Assembly (NCBI RefSeq): GCF_014333425.1
Contig: NZ_JACRYT010000003.1
Span: 62,001-126,000, forward strand
Length of the DNA stretch: 64,000 nt
DNA from: Zhenpiania hominis
GTDB taxonomy: Bacteria; Bacillota; Clostridia; Peptostreptococcales; Anaerovoracaceae
Reading direction: 5' to 3'
In this document: positions 46,257 to 55,086 of the stretch, in pieces
Position numbering within the stretch: position 1 is the first letter of the stretch
How the letters are laid out: each line of letters opens with the position of its first letter
Notes under the pieces: model-generated
Told to the model about the DNA's origin: nothing
Databases searched by the model: none
Seen by the model: only the letters and a program-made list of their open reading frames with translations
Program-made: the position numbers and the translations under genes

Positions 46257-46944
46257 TATGATAAAGACTCCGGAAGAACTTTTAAAAATCATGAAGGCGG
46301 AAGCCATGGGAGACATCTGTTTCTCCCATATCCTGGAGTTTATGAAGGTGGGGATGACGGAAATTCAGGTAGCGGACGAAATCGAGAGGGTGCTTTTGGC
46401 GCTGGGCGCGGAAGGGCTGTCTTTTCCTACCATCTGTGTATCCGGAAGCCGTACGGAATTCCCCCACGGAGAGCCTACGGATAAGGTCATTGAGGAAGGC
46501 GATCTGGTGACCATTGATATGGGGGCGGTAGTGGAAGGCTACTGCGGCGATATGACTAGAACCGTAGCCATGGGCGCGGTTACCGATGAGCAGATGGAAG
46601 TCTACGATATTGTTCTGCGTTCGCAGAAAGCGGGACTTGAGGCGGTAAAGGCGGGAGTACGCTGTTTTGACGTAGACAAGGTATGCCGCGATATCATCGA
46701 AGAGGCCGGATATGGAGCGTATTATATTCACGGCACCGGTCACGGAGTGGGAACGGAAGTTCACGAATCGCCGACGCTGAACACAAAGAGTGAGGAAGTA
46801 CTGGCGGAATACATGCCGGTCACCGTCGAACCGGGTATTTATCTTCCGGGAAAATTCGGAGTACGCATTGAGGACTTGGCAATCGTAACAGACTTTGGTA
46901 TAATAAATACAACTAAGTCTGAAAAAGAATTAATAATACTATAA
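46246..46944 (+). CDS. M24 family metallopeptidase (Xaa-Pro aminopeptidase-like catalytic domain)
   Basis: A protein of about 232 residues from ATG 46246; GTG 46234 and ATG 46237 or 46258 are alternatives. All five M24 metal ligands are visible: Asp in TIDMGA and GDMTRT, His in GTGHGVGTEVHE, Glu in VEPGIY and VRIEDLA. The sequence around SGSRTEFPHGEPTD resembles proline aminopeptidases, not methionine aminopeptidases. The usual N-terminal creatinase-type domain of about 130 residues is absent. It overlaps the YlbF gene and precedes efp by 18 bp, the normal place of pepP/pepQ. Confidence 0.88.
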   Translation: MATNMIKTPEELLKIMKAEAMGDICFSHILEFMKVGMTEIQVADEIERVLLALGAEGLSFPTICVSGSRTEFPHGEPTDKVIEEGDLVTIDMGAVVEGYCGDMTRTVAMGAVTDEQMEVYDIVLRSQKAGLEAVKAGVRCFDVDKVCRDIIEEAGYGAYYIHGTGHGVGTEVHESPTLNTKSEEVLAEYMPVTVEPGIYLPGKFGVRIEDLAIVTDFGIINTTKSEKELIIL

Positions 46945-46962
46945 TAAGAAAGGTCGAAATTT

Positions 46963-47523
46963 ATGATTTACGCAGGTGATTTTAAAAAAGGCATTACATT
47001 TGAAATTAACGGAGAGCCGCATGTTGTTTTAGACTTTCAGCATGTAAAGCCGGGAAAGGGTGCCGCTTTTGTAAGAACTAAATACAAGAACATTCTTACC
47101 GGAGCTACCAGGGAAGAAGCGTTCAATCCGAACGACAAGTTCCCGAAGGCGCATATCGAAACCAAGACCATGCAGTACCTCTATAATGACGGAGAACTTT
47201 ACTACTTCATGGATCCGGAAACCTATGATCAGATTCCGCTTTCCTACGAACAGGTAGAGGACGCCATGAAATATCTGAGAGAAAATGATGAAGCAACCAT
47301 TAAATTTTATAAAGGAAACGCCTTCCTTGTGGAAGCTCCCAACTTTGTGGACTTAAAGGTTATCGAAACGGAGCCGGGCGTAAAAGGCGACACCGCTACG
47401 AATGTAACCAAAGCCGCCACCGTGGAAACCGGAGCGGTCGTTCACGTTCCTATTTTCATTGAAGAAGGCGAAACCATCCAGATTGACACAAGAACCGGAG
47501 AGTATCTGGGACGATCCAAATAA
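46963..47523 (+). CDS. efp: Elongation factor P
   Basis: A 186-residue factor that relieves ribosome stalling at polyproline. The tip loop is KPGKGAAF with Lys32 as the likely modified residue. The Arg-modifying and Lys-modifying (EpmA/B) enzymes are not in this window. GAAAGGTC precedes the ATG. Three beta domains of normal length; C-terminal GEYLGRSK is typical. Confidence 0.97.
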   Translation: MIYAGDFKKGITFEINGEPHVVLDFQHVKPGKGAAFVRTKYKNILTGATREEAFNPNDKFPKAHIETKTMQYLYNDGELYYFMDPETYDQIPLSYEQVEDAMKYLRENDEATIKFYKGNAFLVEAPNFVDLKVIETEPGVKGDTATNVTKAATVETGAVVHVPIFIEEGETIQIDTRTGEYLGRSK

Positions 47524-47538
47524 GGGCACTGAAGGCAG

Positions 47539-47558
47539 AGGGACGTGGCAGCGTCCCT
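47539..47558 (+). terminator. Weak terminator or attenuator after efp
   Basis: A 7-bp stem AGGGACG/CGTCCCT with a 6-nt loop, followed by only a short TTT. Read-through into mltG is likely. Confidence 0.4.
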
Positions 47559-47599
47559 TTGTATGTATCCAGTAACGATTGCAGAAGAAAGGAAACTAA

Positions 47600-48670
47600 A
47601 TGAGCGAAACGAGCCAGAAAAAGAAGCGGGGAATGAAGACGCTTCTTCTGATTCTGCTCCTGGTAGTGATTGTTCTGGCCGGAGCATTGTTTTTTTATGT
47701 ACATGGCATTTCCGCGGCTGATCCGGGGAATAAGGAAAAAATTCAGATCACGGTTGAGCCGGGAACCGGCGCGCTGCAGATTCTGAATCAGCTGGATGAG
47801 GCGGGGCTTGTCAACAATACCATGTGCGGGAAAATTTTTGTCCGCCTTTCCTCGCCGGAAGAGATTCAGGCGAATACCTATATTCTGAACAAAAGCATGA
47901 CGCTGACAGAAATCTTCGACGCTATGAATACGGGAAACCCCAAATATATTTCCCAGTCAAAGTTCACTGTAATTGAGGGCGCTACGATTCCGCAGGCTGC
48001 GGAGGCCATTGCCAAAGAATCCGGCCTTTCAGAGGAGGAAATTCTTGAAAAATGGTCCGATCGCGATTATTTGAATAAGCTGATCGATCAGTACTGGTTC
48101 CTGACCGATGATATTTTGAATAAAGACATTAAATACCCGCTGGAAGGATATCTTTATCCGGAAACGTATTTCCTGGACAGCGAAGATCCGGATATCGAGG
48201 AGATTACCGCCTCCATGCTGGACAAGACCGATGAGGTTCTGACTCCACTGAAGGATGAAATCTCCAACAAACTGGATATGAGCGTTCATGAGTTCCTCTC
48301 TTTCGCGTCGATTGTGGAGCGGGAATCCCTCTTTGAGGATGACCGTCCTATGATCGCGGGCGTGTTTAAAAACCGTCTGGATCAGAATATGGCGCTCCAG
48401 AGCGACATTACGGTAAACTACGCGCTGGATAAAACCGGCGTAAACGTTTCAATTGCCGATACACAGGTGGACTCCAAATATAATACGTATAAGTACAAGG
48501 GACTTCCGGTAGGGCCAATCTGCGCGGTGCCGGAACGGACTATGGAGGACTGTATCAATTATGAACCAAATGACTATCTGTTTTTCTTCGCGACGGAAGA
48601 CGGAGACGTTCTGTATTCAAAAACCTACGAAGAACATCAGAAAGTCGTAGAAGAAAACAGATGGTATTAA
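47600..48670 (+). CDS. mltG: Endolytic murein transglycosylase MltG
   Basis: A 356-residue protein with a short cytosolic start, one membrane anchor at about 13-35 and an extracytoplasmic YceG/MltG domain. The LysM-like part includes VEPGTGALQILNQLDEAGL near 51, and the catalytic region ASIVERES contains the active-site Glu near residue 240. GLPVGPICAVP near 306 is another signature. MltG cuts nascent glycan strands and sets their length. GAAAGGAAAC precedes the ATG. Confidence 0.95.
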   Translation: MSETSQKKKRGMKTLLLILLLVVIVLAGALFFYVHGISAADPGNKEKIQITVEPGTGALQILNQLDEAGLVNNTMCGKIFVRLSSPEEIQANTYILNKSMTLTEIFDAMNTGNPKYISQSKFTVIEGATIPQAAEAIAKESGLSEEEILEKWSDRDYLNKLIDQYWFLTDDILNKDIKYPLEGYLYPETYFLDSEDPDIEEITASMLDKTDEVLTPLKDEISNKLDMSVHEFLSFASIVERESLFEDDRPMIAGVFKNRLDQNMALQSDITVNYALDKTGVNVSIADTQVDSKYNTYKYKGLPVGPICAVPERTMEDCINYEPNDYLFFFATEDGDVLYSKTYEEHQKVVEENRWY

Positions 48671-48680
48671 AGCAATATCC

Positions 48681-49340
48681 ATGAATATTATAAATGACAA
48701 AGTTACAGATTATATCAACGGGTTGTACCGGCCTCTGAATGGGGAACTGGAGGCGATCCGGGAAGCCGCGGAACGGGAGCATGTTCCGATTATCCTGCGG
48801 GATACGGAGACGCTGCTCCTTTCCCTTATCCGGCTGAAACGGCCATCCAGAATCCTGGAAATCGGCACCGCGGTCGGATATTCGGCAGCTTGTATGGCCC
48901 TGGCCTGTGAAAACTGCCGGGTTGTAACCATCGAATCCGATTCCGGGATGGAGCGGCGCGCGCGGAGCAATATTCGTAGGCTGGGACTGGACGAAAGAAT
49001 TCAGGTTCTGCAGGGAAAGGCTCAGGAACTTTTAGACGGGGAACTTTTCAGGAATGCTCCGGAACCTTACGATTTAGTTTTTATCGACGCGGCAAAGAGC
49101 CATTACCGGACCTTCTGGGAAAAAACGGTTCCTTTATGCGGCGCCGGAGCCATCATCCTTTGTGATAATGTTTTGATGAGAGGCACGACGGTTTCCGAAG
49201 AATATGATCCAAAGAATAAATTCAGGACCAGTATCCGCAGAATGCGGGAATTCCTCGCTTTTCTGTCGGAAACACAAATCGCGGACACTTCGATCCTCCC
49301 AGTGGGGGACGGGGTTTCCATCAGTATTTTGAAAGGATAG
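48681..49340 (+). CDS. trmR: tRNA 5-hydroxyuridine O-methyltransferase TrmR-like
   Basis: A 219-residue class I methyltransferase of the COMT-like family. S-adenosylmethionine motif is ILEIGTAVGYSA near 58; VTIESD near 84, FIDAAKSHY near 136 and ILCDNVLMRG near 158 carry metal and substrate residues. In Bacillus, TrmR methylates 5-hydroxyuridine at wobble position 34. The assignment rests on the adjacent trhP homologue, 1 nt downstream, the same order as the Bacillus cluster. Confidence 0.85.
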   Translation: MNIINDKVTDYINGLYRPLNGELEAIREAAEREHVPIILRDTETLLLSLIRLKRPSRILEIGTAVGYSAACMALACENCRVVTIESDSGMERRARSNIRRLGLDERIQVLQGKAQELLDGELFRNAPEPYDLVFIDAAKSHYRTFWEKTVPLCGAGAIILCDNVLMRGTTVSEEYDPKNKFRTSIRRMREFLAFLSETQIADTSILPVGDGVSISILKG

Positions 49341-49341
49341 A

Positions 49342-50571
49342 ATGGATAAAATAGAATTACTCGCTCCGGCAGGAGACTTGGAAAAACTGAAAACAGCCGT
49401 GGATTACGGAGCGGACGCCGTTTATTTTGGCGGCGAGCTGTTCAGCCTGCGGGCAGGCGCGGGAAATCTGACAATCCCGCAGATGGAGGAGGGGATTGCC
49501 TACGCCCACGCGCGGAATGTCCGCTGTTATCTGACGCTGAACATCTTTGCGCATAATGAGGATATTCTTCCTCTGGAGGATTATCTGATTAAAATCAAGG
49601 CCCTGGATATAGACGCGTTCATCGTGTCGGATCCAGGTATTATGCTGATGATCCGGGAGGTAATGCCTCAGGCGGAAATTCACCTTTCCACCCAGGCCAA
49701 TATGACCAATTATAAGACGGCCCGGTTCTGGCAGCAGCAGGGCGTAAAAAGGATCGTTTTGGCAAGAGAGCTGACCTTTGAAGAAATCCGTCTGCTGCGG
49801 CAAAAGCTGCCGGAGGAAATGGAGCTTGAGGCTTTCGTGCAGGGGGCGATGTGTATTTCCTATTCCGGGAGATGTCTTTTGAGCAATTTTATGATCGAGA
49901 GGGACGCCAACCGGGGACAGTGCGCCCATCCCTGCCGCTGGAAATACGCTCTGGTGGAAGAACAGCGACCGGGCGAATATTACCCGGTGGAGGAAGACGA
50001 GCGCGGCACCTATATTCTCAATTCCCGGGATCTGTGCATGATTGAGCACATTCCGGAGTTGGTATCCGCAGGGGTAGCCTCTGCCAAGATCGAAGGAAGG
50101 ATGAAAAGCAGCTTTTATGTCGCGACGATTGTAGGCGCGTACCGGAAAGCCATTGACGCTTATTACGAAGATCCACAGCGCTATGTATTCCGGGAGGAAT
50201 GGATGCGCGAACTGAAAAAAGTCAGCCACCGGGAATTTACAACCGGATTTTACTTTAATCAGCCGACCAACAAAGATCAGAACTACCAGACCAGCGCATA
50301 TACGAGAGAGTATAGCTTTATCGGCGTAGTCAGGAGTTATGATCCGGATACAAAGATGGCGGTTGTGGAACAGAGGAATAAGATGACCGTAGGGGAGGAA
50401 ATTGAAGTGTTCGGCCCTTACACAGATTATTTTTCTCAAAAACTGGAGGTGCTTTTAGATGAGGAAGGAAATCCCATCGAGTCGGCGCCTCATCCGCAGC
50501 AGATTCTCCAGATTAAAATGGAACGTCCTGTTTCGGAAAATTTTATGTTACGAAAACGAAAGGAGCAATAA
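49342..50571 (+). CDS. trhP: U32-family tRNA 5-hydroxyuridine synthesis protein TrhP
   Basis: A 409-residue peptidase-U32-type protein. LLAPAGDLEKLKTAV near 5 and AVYFGGELFSLRA near 27 are family motifs. Four cysteines in the pattern C-x7-C-x14-C-x3-C (about residues 170-197, CISYSGRC...CAHPC) can hold an iron-sulfur cluster. TrhP proteins use prephenate-dependent chemistry to hydroxylate wobble uridine; TrmR then methylates it. Bacillus has two trhP genes in tandem, but only one is here. A C-terminal U32 beta-barrel domain is present. Confidence 0.88.
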   Translation: MDKIELLAPAGDLEKLKTAVDYGADAVYFGGELFSLRAGAGNLTIPQMEEGIAYAHARNVRCYLTLNIFAHNEDILPLEDYLIKIKALDIDAFIVSDPGIMLMIREVMPQAEIHLSTQANMTNYKTARFWQQQGVKRIVLARELTFEEIRLLRQKLPEEMELEAFVQGAMCISYSGRCLLSNFMIERDANRGQCAHPCRWKYALVEEQRPGEYYPVEEDERGTYILNSRDLCMIEHIPELVSAGVASAKIEGRMKSSFYVATIVGAYRKAIDAYYEDPQRYVFREEWMRELKKVSHREFTTGFYFNQPTNKDQNYQTSAYTREYSFIGVVRSYDPDTKMAVVEQRNKMTVGEEIEVFGPYTDYFSQKLEVLLDEEGNPIESAPHPQQILQIKMERPVSENFMLRKRKEQ

Positions 50572-50574
50572 AGA

Positions 50575-52008
50575 ATGTCAGGTTCTGACCCCGGGTCGCC
50601 GTTAGCGGTCCAATTTATACTGTTATTTGTCTTAATTTTAATCAATGCCTTTTTCGCGGCCGCGGAAATGGCTGTCGTTTCTGTCAATAAAAATAAAATT
50701 AAAGTTCTGGCGCAGGAAGGAAACAAAAAAGCCGCCGCTGTGCAGAAACTCTTGGAAGATTCTAATTCCTTTCTATCAACGATCCAAATCGCTATTACGC
50801 TGGCGGGATTTCTATCCAGCGCGGCGGCGGCGGTAGGTCTGTCGGATCGGATGGCGGGCGTGCTGATCCGCATCGGAATTGCCGAGTCCGTAGCAACGGA
50901 AGTGGCAGTTGTAGTTGTAACCATAATCTTGTCTTATGTAACCCTGGTGCTGGGAGAACTGTACCCGAAGAGACTCGCGCTTCAACATTCGGAAAGCATC
51001 GCCATGTTTGTGGTTCGTCCGATTAACGCCATCGCGTTTATCTCAAAACCTTTCGTATGGTTTCTTTCCGCTTCGGTCAACGCGGTGCTGAAGCTTACAA
51101 GACAGAAGGTGGATATGGATGATGAGGAGTTTTCCGAGGATGAAGTGATGTCTATGCTGGAGGTGGGCCGGGAAAGCGGCGTGCTGAAGGAAGAAGGACA
51201 GAAGATGATCAACAGTATCTTTGAATTTGACGACAAGCTGGCCTATGAAATTATGACGCCGAGAACGGAAGTGTTCTCCATTGATATCAACGATCCCATG
51301 GAAGAATATATCGATCAGCTGATGGAACTGCGCTACTCCCGGATCCCGGTTTACGATGACGACAGTGATAAGATCATCGGAATTCTCAACATCAAGGATT
51401 ATCTGATCAAGGCAAGGGAGGAGGGCTTTGATAATGTGGACATTGCCAGCATTATCCGCAAACCGTTCTTTGTGCCGGAGACGAAAAATATTGACGCCCT
51501 CTTTTACGAGCTGCAGAAGACCCGGCAGCAGATCGCGATCCTCATCGACGAATACGGAGGCTTTTCCGGTATTGTTACCATGGAAGACATTGTGGAAGAG
51601 GTCATGGGCGATATTGATGACGAATACGACGAGGAAGAGCCGGAAATCGAGAAGATCGACGATCATACCTATATCGTGGACGGCGCTACGGATCTGGATG
51701 ATTTGAACGAGGAACTGGGAACAGATCTGGAATCGGAAAACAGTGAAACCATCGGCGGCTTTATCATCGACATTCTGGGAGAAATTCCGGATGAGGACGA
51801 GGATGAGGAACGGGTGGTAGAGTATGAAAACTATGTGTTCCGCATTGAATCCGTAAAAGATCGCCGGATTGAAAAGGTCAAGCTGTATATTATGCCGAAA
51901 AAAGAGGAGCCGGAGGAAGACGAAAGCGAAGAGAAAGAATCGCGAAAAGAAAGACGGGAAAAAGAGAAGAAAGAGAAAGAAAAGGCTGAGGAAGCGTCAG
52001 AAGACTAA
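50575..52008 (+). CDS. CNNM/CBS-domain membrane transporter (hemolysin C / CorC family)
   Basis: A 477-residue protein. The N-terminal DUF21 (CNNM) membrane domain covers about 10-165 with GELYPKRLALQHSE at its end. Two CBS domains follow at about 220-335 (MTPRTEVFSID; EYGGFSGIVTMEDIVEEVMG), then a CorC/HlyC domain at about 355-440. The last 40 residues are a Glu/Lys-rich tail. Family members export magnesium or cobalt or regulate sodium-coupled exchange; 'hemolysin' is a legacy name. AAAGGAG precedes the ATG, 3 nt after trhP. Confidence 0.92.
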   Translation: MSGSDPGSPLAVQFILLFVLILINAFFAAAEMAVVSVNKNKIKVLAQEGNKKAAAVQKLLEDSNSFLSTIQIAITLAGFLSSAAAAVGLSDRMAGVLIRIGIAESVATEVAVVVVTIILSYVTLVLGELYPKRLALQHSESIAMFVVRPINAIAFISKPFVWFLSASVNAVLKLTRQKVDMDDEEFSEDEVMSMLEVGRESGVLKEEGQKMINSIFEFDDKLAYEIMTPRTEVFSIDINDPMEEYIDQLMELRYSRIPVYDDDSDKIIGILNIKDYLIKAREEGFDNVDIASIIRKPFFVPETKNIDALFYELQKTRQQIAILIDEYGGFSGIVTMEDIVEEVMGDIDDEYDEEEPEIEKIDDHTYIVDGATDLDDLNEELGTDLESENSETIGGFIIDILGEIPDEDEDEERVVEYENYVFRIESVKDRRIEKVKLYIMPKKEEPEEDESEEKESRKERREKEKKEKEKAEEASED

Positions 52009-52047
52009 AAAGCGCGGGACACAAAGACGCCAGAAAGGAACGGGCCA

Positions 52048-53757
52048 ATGAAAAAAATGATCCCTCCTGTAGGTTACGAGGATTTAAAAGAAATTATTGA
52101 AAAGGGTCTTTATTATGTGGACAAAAGCCTGATGATCCGGGAGTTGTTGGACAGCGCGGGGAAGGTGACGCTGCTGACCCGTCCCCGTCGGTTTGGTAAA
52201 ACCCTGAATTTAAGTATGATCCGCCGTTTTTTTGAGGATGAACGCAATATACATGGTGAGAGAATCGACAACCGCCAGGTTTTCAAAAACCTGGCGATTT
52301 CCCGTTGCAGGGAATCCTATCAGAAGCATCAGCAGCAATATCCTGTAATTTCACTGTCGCTGAAATCTGCCAAACAGAAAAAATTTGAAGACGCCTATGC
52401 CATGCTGAAAAAACAGATCTCCGAAGAGTTTCGGAGACATTCCTATGTGTTAGACGGAAATCGCATTTCAAAAGAGGAAAAAGACAGTTACTGGCGGATT
52501 ATGGAACGAACCTGCGGAAACGAAGAATATCTTGACGCGCTGCACTTCCTGTGCAAGTGTTTGAACAACTGGCACGGAAAAAAGGCGATTATCCTTATTG
52601 ATGAATACGACGTACCTCTGGAAAACGCCTATATGGAAGGATTTTATGAAGAAATGGTCGCTTTTTTGCGATCCATTTTTGAATCAGCGCTGAAGACGAA
52701 TAACTTCCTGGAATTCGCAGTCATCACCGGTTGTCTGCGGATCAGCAGGGAAAGCATTTTTACCGGACTGAATAATCTGGAAATCCACTCCGTTCTCAGC
52801 CATCGGTACGACTCCTGTTTCGGTTTTACAGAAGACGAGGTGAAAGCCATGCTGCATTCCTGCGGTCTATCGGAAAAATATCCGGAACTGAAAGCATGGT
52901 ACGACGGCTACTGCTTCGGATCGCGGGAAATCTATAATCCGTGGAGTATTGTCAATTATGTAAAAAACGCAGAAGCAGATTCAAGGGCTTTTCCGCGCCC
53001 GTACTGGTCAAATACATCCTCAAATGATATTATCCGGCAGATGATTGAAAACGCGGATGAAGAGACCAGAAGTGAGATTGAACGCCTTATGGAAGGAGAT
53101 ACGGTTGAAAAACCGATCCATGAAGAGATTACTTATGATGAGATACACAGTTCGAGGGATAACCTCTGGAATTTTTTGTTTTTTACCGGCTATCTGAAAT
53201 CCTGCGGACAAAGACAGGATGACAGCGGCCTTTATCTTCAAATGGCAATTCCAAACAATGAAGTCAGGGGAATTTACAGGCAGAGTATCTTGAAATGGTT
53301 TGAGCATAAAGTTGCGGATCTGGATCGGGGCGTCCTGATAAAAGCCCTGGAGAACGGAGACTGTGAAACCGCGGGGAAATTTCTCTCAGAACAACTTATG
53401 GATACCATCAGTTATTTTGATTACGCGGAAAACTATTATCATGGATTTCTGGCCGGTCTTCTGAAAGGAGCGGGAAACTATCAGGTTCAGTCTGACAGGG
53501 AAAGCGGGAGCGGACGGCCGGATCTTCTTTTGAAAGAAAAAAAGTTTATGGGGAAAGCGATGGTACTGGAAGTGAAAATCGCCCAACGATTTGATGAGAT
53601 GGAAGCGAAGTGTGAAGAAGCTCTCACCCAGATTAAAGAAAACCATTACGCAGAGCCGTTGCTTGCGGATGGATATCGTCCGGTTTTGTCTTATGGAATC
53701 TGCTTTTTCAAGAAAGGATGTATCGTAAAAAAGGGTGAGGCCATTACCCGGGTATAA
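52048..53757 (+). CDS. AAA-ATPase-like protein with PD-(D/E)XK domain (DUF1703 type)
   Basis: A 569-residue protein. The start MKKMIPPVGYEDLKEIIEK is typical of the gut-anaerobe AAA-ATPase-like family. Walker A is RPRRFGKTLNLSM near 48-60 and Walker B is KAIILIDEYDVPL near 178-190. The C-terminus has a nuclease-like pattern, SGRPDLLLKEKKF...VLEVKIA, near 485-515. Paralogues are numerous in Clostridia and Bacteroidetes genomes, often near mobile elements; function is unknown. Intact. It is separated from the preceding gene by 39 bp and followed by a non-coding stretch. Confidence 0.9.
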   Translation: MKKMIPPVGYEDLKEIIEKGLYYVDKSLMIRELLDSAGKVTLLTRPRRFGKTLNLSMIRRFFEDERNIHGERIDNRQVFKNLAISRCRESYQKHQQQYPVISLSLKSAKQKKFEDAYAMLKKQISEEFRRHSYVLDGNRISKEEKDSYWRIMERTCGNEEYLDALHFLCKCLNNWHGKKAIILIDEYDVPLENAYMEGFYEEMVAFLRSIFESALKTNNFLEFAVITGCLRISRESIFTGLNNLEIHSVLSHRYDSCFGFTEDEVKAMLHSCGLSEKYPELKAWYDGYCFGSREIYNPWSIVNYVKNAEADSRAFPRPYWSNTSSNDIIRQMIENADEETRSEIERLMEGDTVEKPIHEEITYDEIHSSRDNLWNFLFFTGYLKSCGQRQDDSGLYLQMAIPNNEVRGIYRQSILKWFEHKVADLDRGVLIKALENGDCETAGKFLSEQLMDTISYFDYAENYYHGFLAGLLKGAGNYQVQSDRESGSGRPDLLLKEKKFMGKAMVLEVKIAQRFDEMEAKCEEALTQIKENHYAEPLLADGYRPVLSYGICFFKKGCIVKKGEAITRV

Positions 53758-53789
53758 ACCGTTTCGATATCTGAACAATACATGCAGCT

Positions 53790-54002
53790 GCGCGAACATT
53801 TTGCGCTTTAAAAAAGCAGGATTGCGGATTGTTGACATATGTTGTAATGAAATGGTTAAATTTAGATAAAATCTGTTCCCAAGCCTCGAAAATCAGGTGT
53901 TAGAGGGGCTTTTAGGCTCCAAAACGCAACTCCTTTCAGTATTATGAGAATTTGTTCGCGCGGCGAGACACTGGGCTGAAGATTTCAATGATTTGTTCGC
54001 GC
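53790..54002 (+). repeat. Dispersed GCGCGAACA / TGTTCGCGC arms
   Basis: GCGCGAACA at 53790-53798 is the exact reverse complement of TGTTCGCGC at 53953-53961 and 53994-54002. The cores CGAACA/TGTTCG match the arms of unit 4 in the array at 10455-10493. Spacing here is irregular, unlike the array. Confidence 0.45.
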
Positions 54003-54077
54003 GCAGTAGAAAGGTTTATCGAAAAAACAGGGCTGTAGGGGATGAAACGTAACTCATCCCCTGCGGCTCTTTTTTTT
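53832..54077 (+). ncRNA. Candidate small non-coding RNA
   Basis: A promoter-like pair (TTGACA, 18-nt spacer, TTAAAT) and an intrinsic terminator bracket about 210 nt with no coding frame. The interior has short complementary segments (AGCCT/AGGCT) and the two TTTGTTCGCGCG repeats. I could not match it to 6S RNA, tmRNA or a known riboswitch by eye. The -10 is weak, so a terminator leader or a decayed element is an alternative. Confidence 0.3.
54029..54077 (+). terminator. Strong intrinsic terminator before the spoIIIA operon
   Basis: A 17-bp stem (54029-54045 with 54054-54070, three G-T wobbles) with an 8-nt loop, followed by eight T residues. The left flank is A-rich, so it may also terminate minus-strand transcripts. 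Confidence 0.92.
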
Positions 54078-54195
54078 GCGCAAAAAAAACTCCCGATATT
54101 TATAAAATCCTAAACGCTGGCCCGGCAAAAAAAGCAGGCATAAAACCTTGTCCACGGAATAAGATGTATAAACAAAAGGGAAAAGGGGTGTTTGA

Positions 54196-55086
54196 ATGAA
54201 CAACTTAGAGCAGATTTTAAATAAACTTCCGGAACGGATAAGAATACCGATTCAGGAACTTCCCGAGCCGCTGCTTGCCGGCCTGGAAGAGATAAGGCTC
54301 AGGGTCCGCGGCGATGTGCGCGTAATTTCAAAGAACAAGGAAATTGTAGTAGCCCTTAAGAAAAACGCCATGGTCACCAGACAGGAGCTGGATACGATTT
54401 TAAATAATCTTCTGGATTATTCTTATTATGCCTATGAGGAAGAACTGGCAAAGGGCTACATAACCATCGAAGGCGGACACCGGGTTGGGATATGCGGCCG
54501 CGCGGTTTTGGATCGTGGGAAGGTAACCCTGATTAAAGAGGTATCCTCCCTCAATCTGCGGAGAAGCAGGGAGATTACCGGCGTAGCTGATCGGGTGCTT
54601 TCTCATGTGCTGGATAAGGAGGGAAGACTTCAGAATACCTTGATTGTATCACCCCCCAAATGCGGAAAAACGACACTGTTGCGAGATCTGATGAGAGCGC
54701 TCAGCTATCAGGGATTTAAAATCGGCCTCTGTGATGAACGATCGGAAATCGCGGGAACTTATATGGGGAAGCCCTCTTTTGATATCGGGCCGAGAACGGA
54801 CGTGCTGGACGGCTGTCCCAAAGCGGAAGGGATGATTATGCTGATCCGCGCCATGTCGCCGGACGCGGTTGTAACCGACGAAATCGGAAAAAAAGAAGAC
54901 ATTGACGCCATTGAAACCGCCCTTTGCGCCGGCGTGGCAATCCTTACAACCATTCATGGCAGAGACTACGATGATGTGCTGTCTTCCAATCTCGGGCCGA
55001 TTGTAAAGAGGGGCGTTTTTTCCAGGATTCTTTTCCTGACAAACGATCCCCGGACCGGAACGATCCGTGAGGTTCTCCATGTTTAA
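54196..55086 (+). CDS. spoIIIAA: Stage III sporulation protein AA (SpoIIIAA), ATPase
   Basis: A 296-residue secretion-type ATPase that powers the SpoIIIA-SpoIIQ feeding channel between mother cell and forespore. Walker A is SPPKCGKTTLLRDL near 151; the Asp/Glu-rich GLCDERSEIAGTY near 180 and VTDEIGKKEDIDAI near 226 are family motifs. AAAAGGGG precedes the ATG. It is the first gene of the complete AA-AH operon and overlaps AB by 8 nt. Confidence 0.96.
   Translation: MNNLEQILNKLPERIRIPIQELPEPLLAGLEEIRLRVRGDVRVISKNKEIVVALKKNAMVTRQELDTILNNLLDYSYYAYEEELAKGYITIEGGHRVGICGRAVLDRGKVTLIKEVSSLNLRRSREITGVADRVLSHVLDKEGRLQNTLIVSPPKCGKTTLLRDLMRALSYQGFKIGLCDERSEIAGTYMGKPSFDIGPRTDVLDGCPKAEGMIMLIRAMSPDAVVTDEIGKKEDIDAIETALCAGVAILTTIHGRDYDDVLSSNLGPIVKRGVFSRILFLTNDPRTGTIREVLHV

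Larger units (their letters stand above)
53758..54195 (+). other. 438-bp non-coding stretch between the DUF1703-type gene and spoIIIAA
   Basis: No protein-coding frame with a ribosome-binding site is visible. The stretch contains one left arm GCGCGAACA (53790-53798), a promoter-like TTGACA at 53832-53837 with TTAAAT at 53856-53861, two direct TTTGTTCGCGCG repeats (from 53951 and 53992), a strong terminator (54029-54077), and about 118 bp of leader before spoIIIAA. A sigma-E promoter is expected before spoIIIAA, but I could not identify one confidently. Confidence 0.6.

Noticed and set aside
54100..54195. Sigma-E promoter for spoIIIAA
   Set aside because: Only loose matches (GCATAAA upstream, GATGTATA downstream) with uncertain spacing; not good enough to list.
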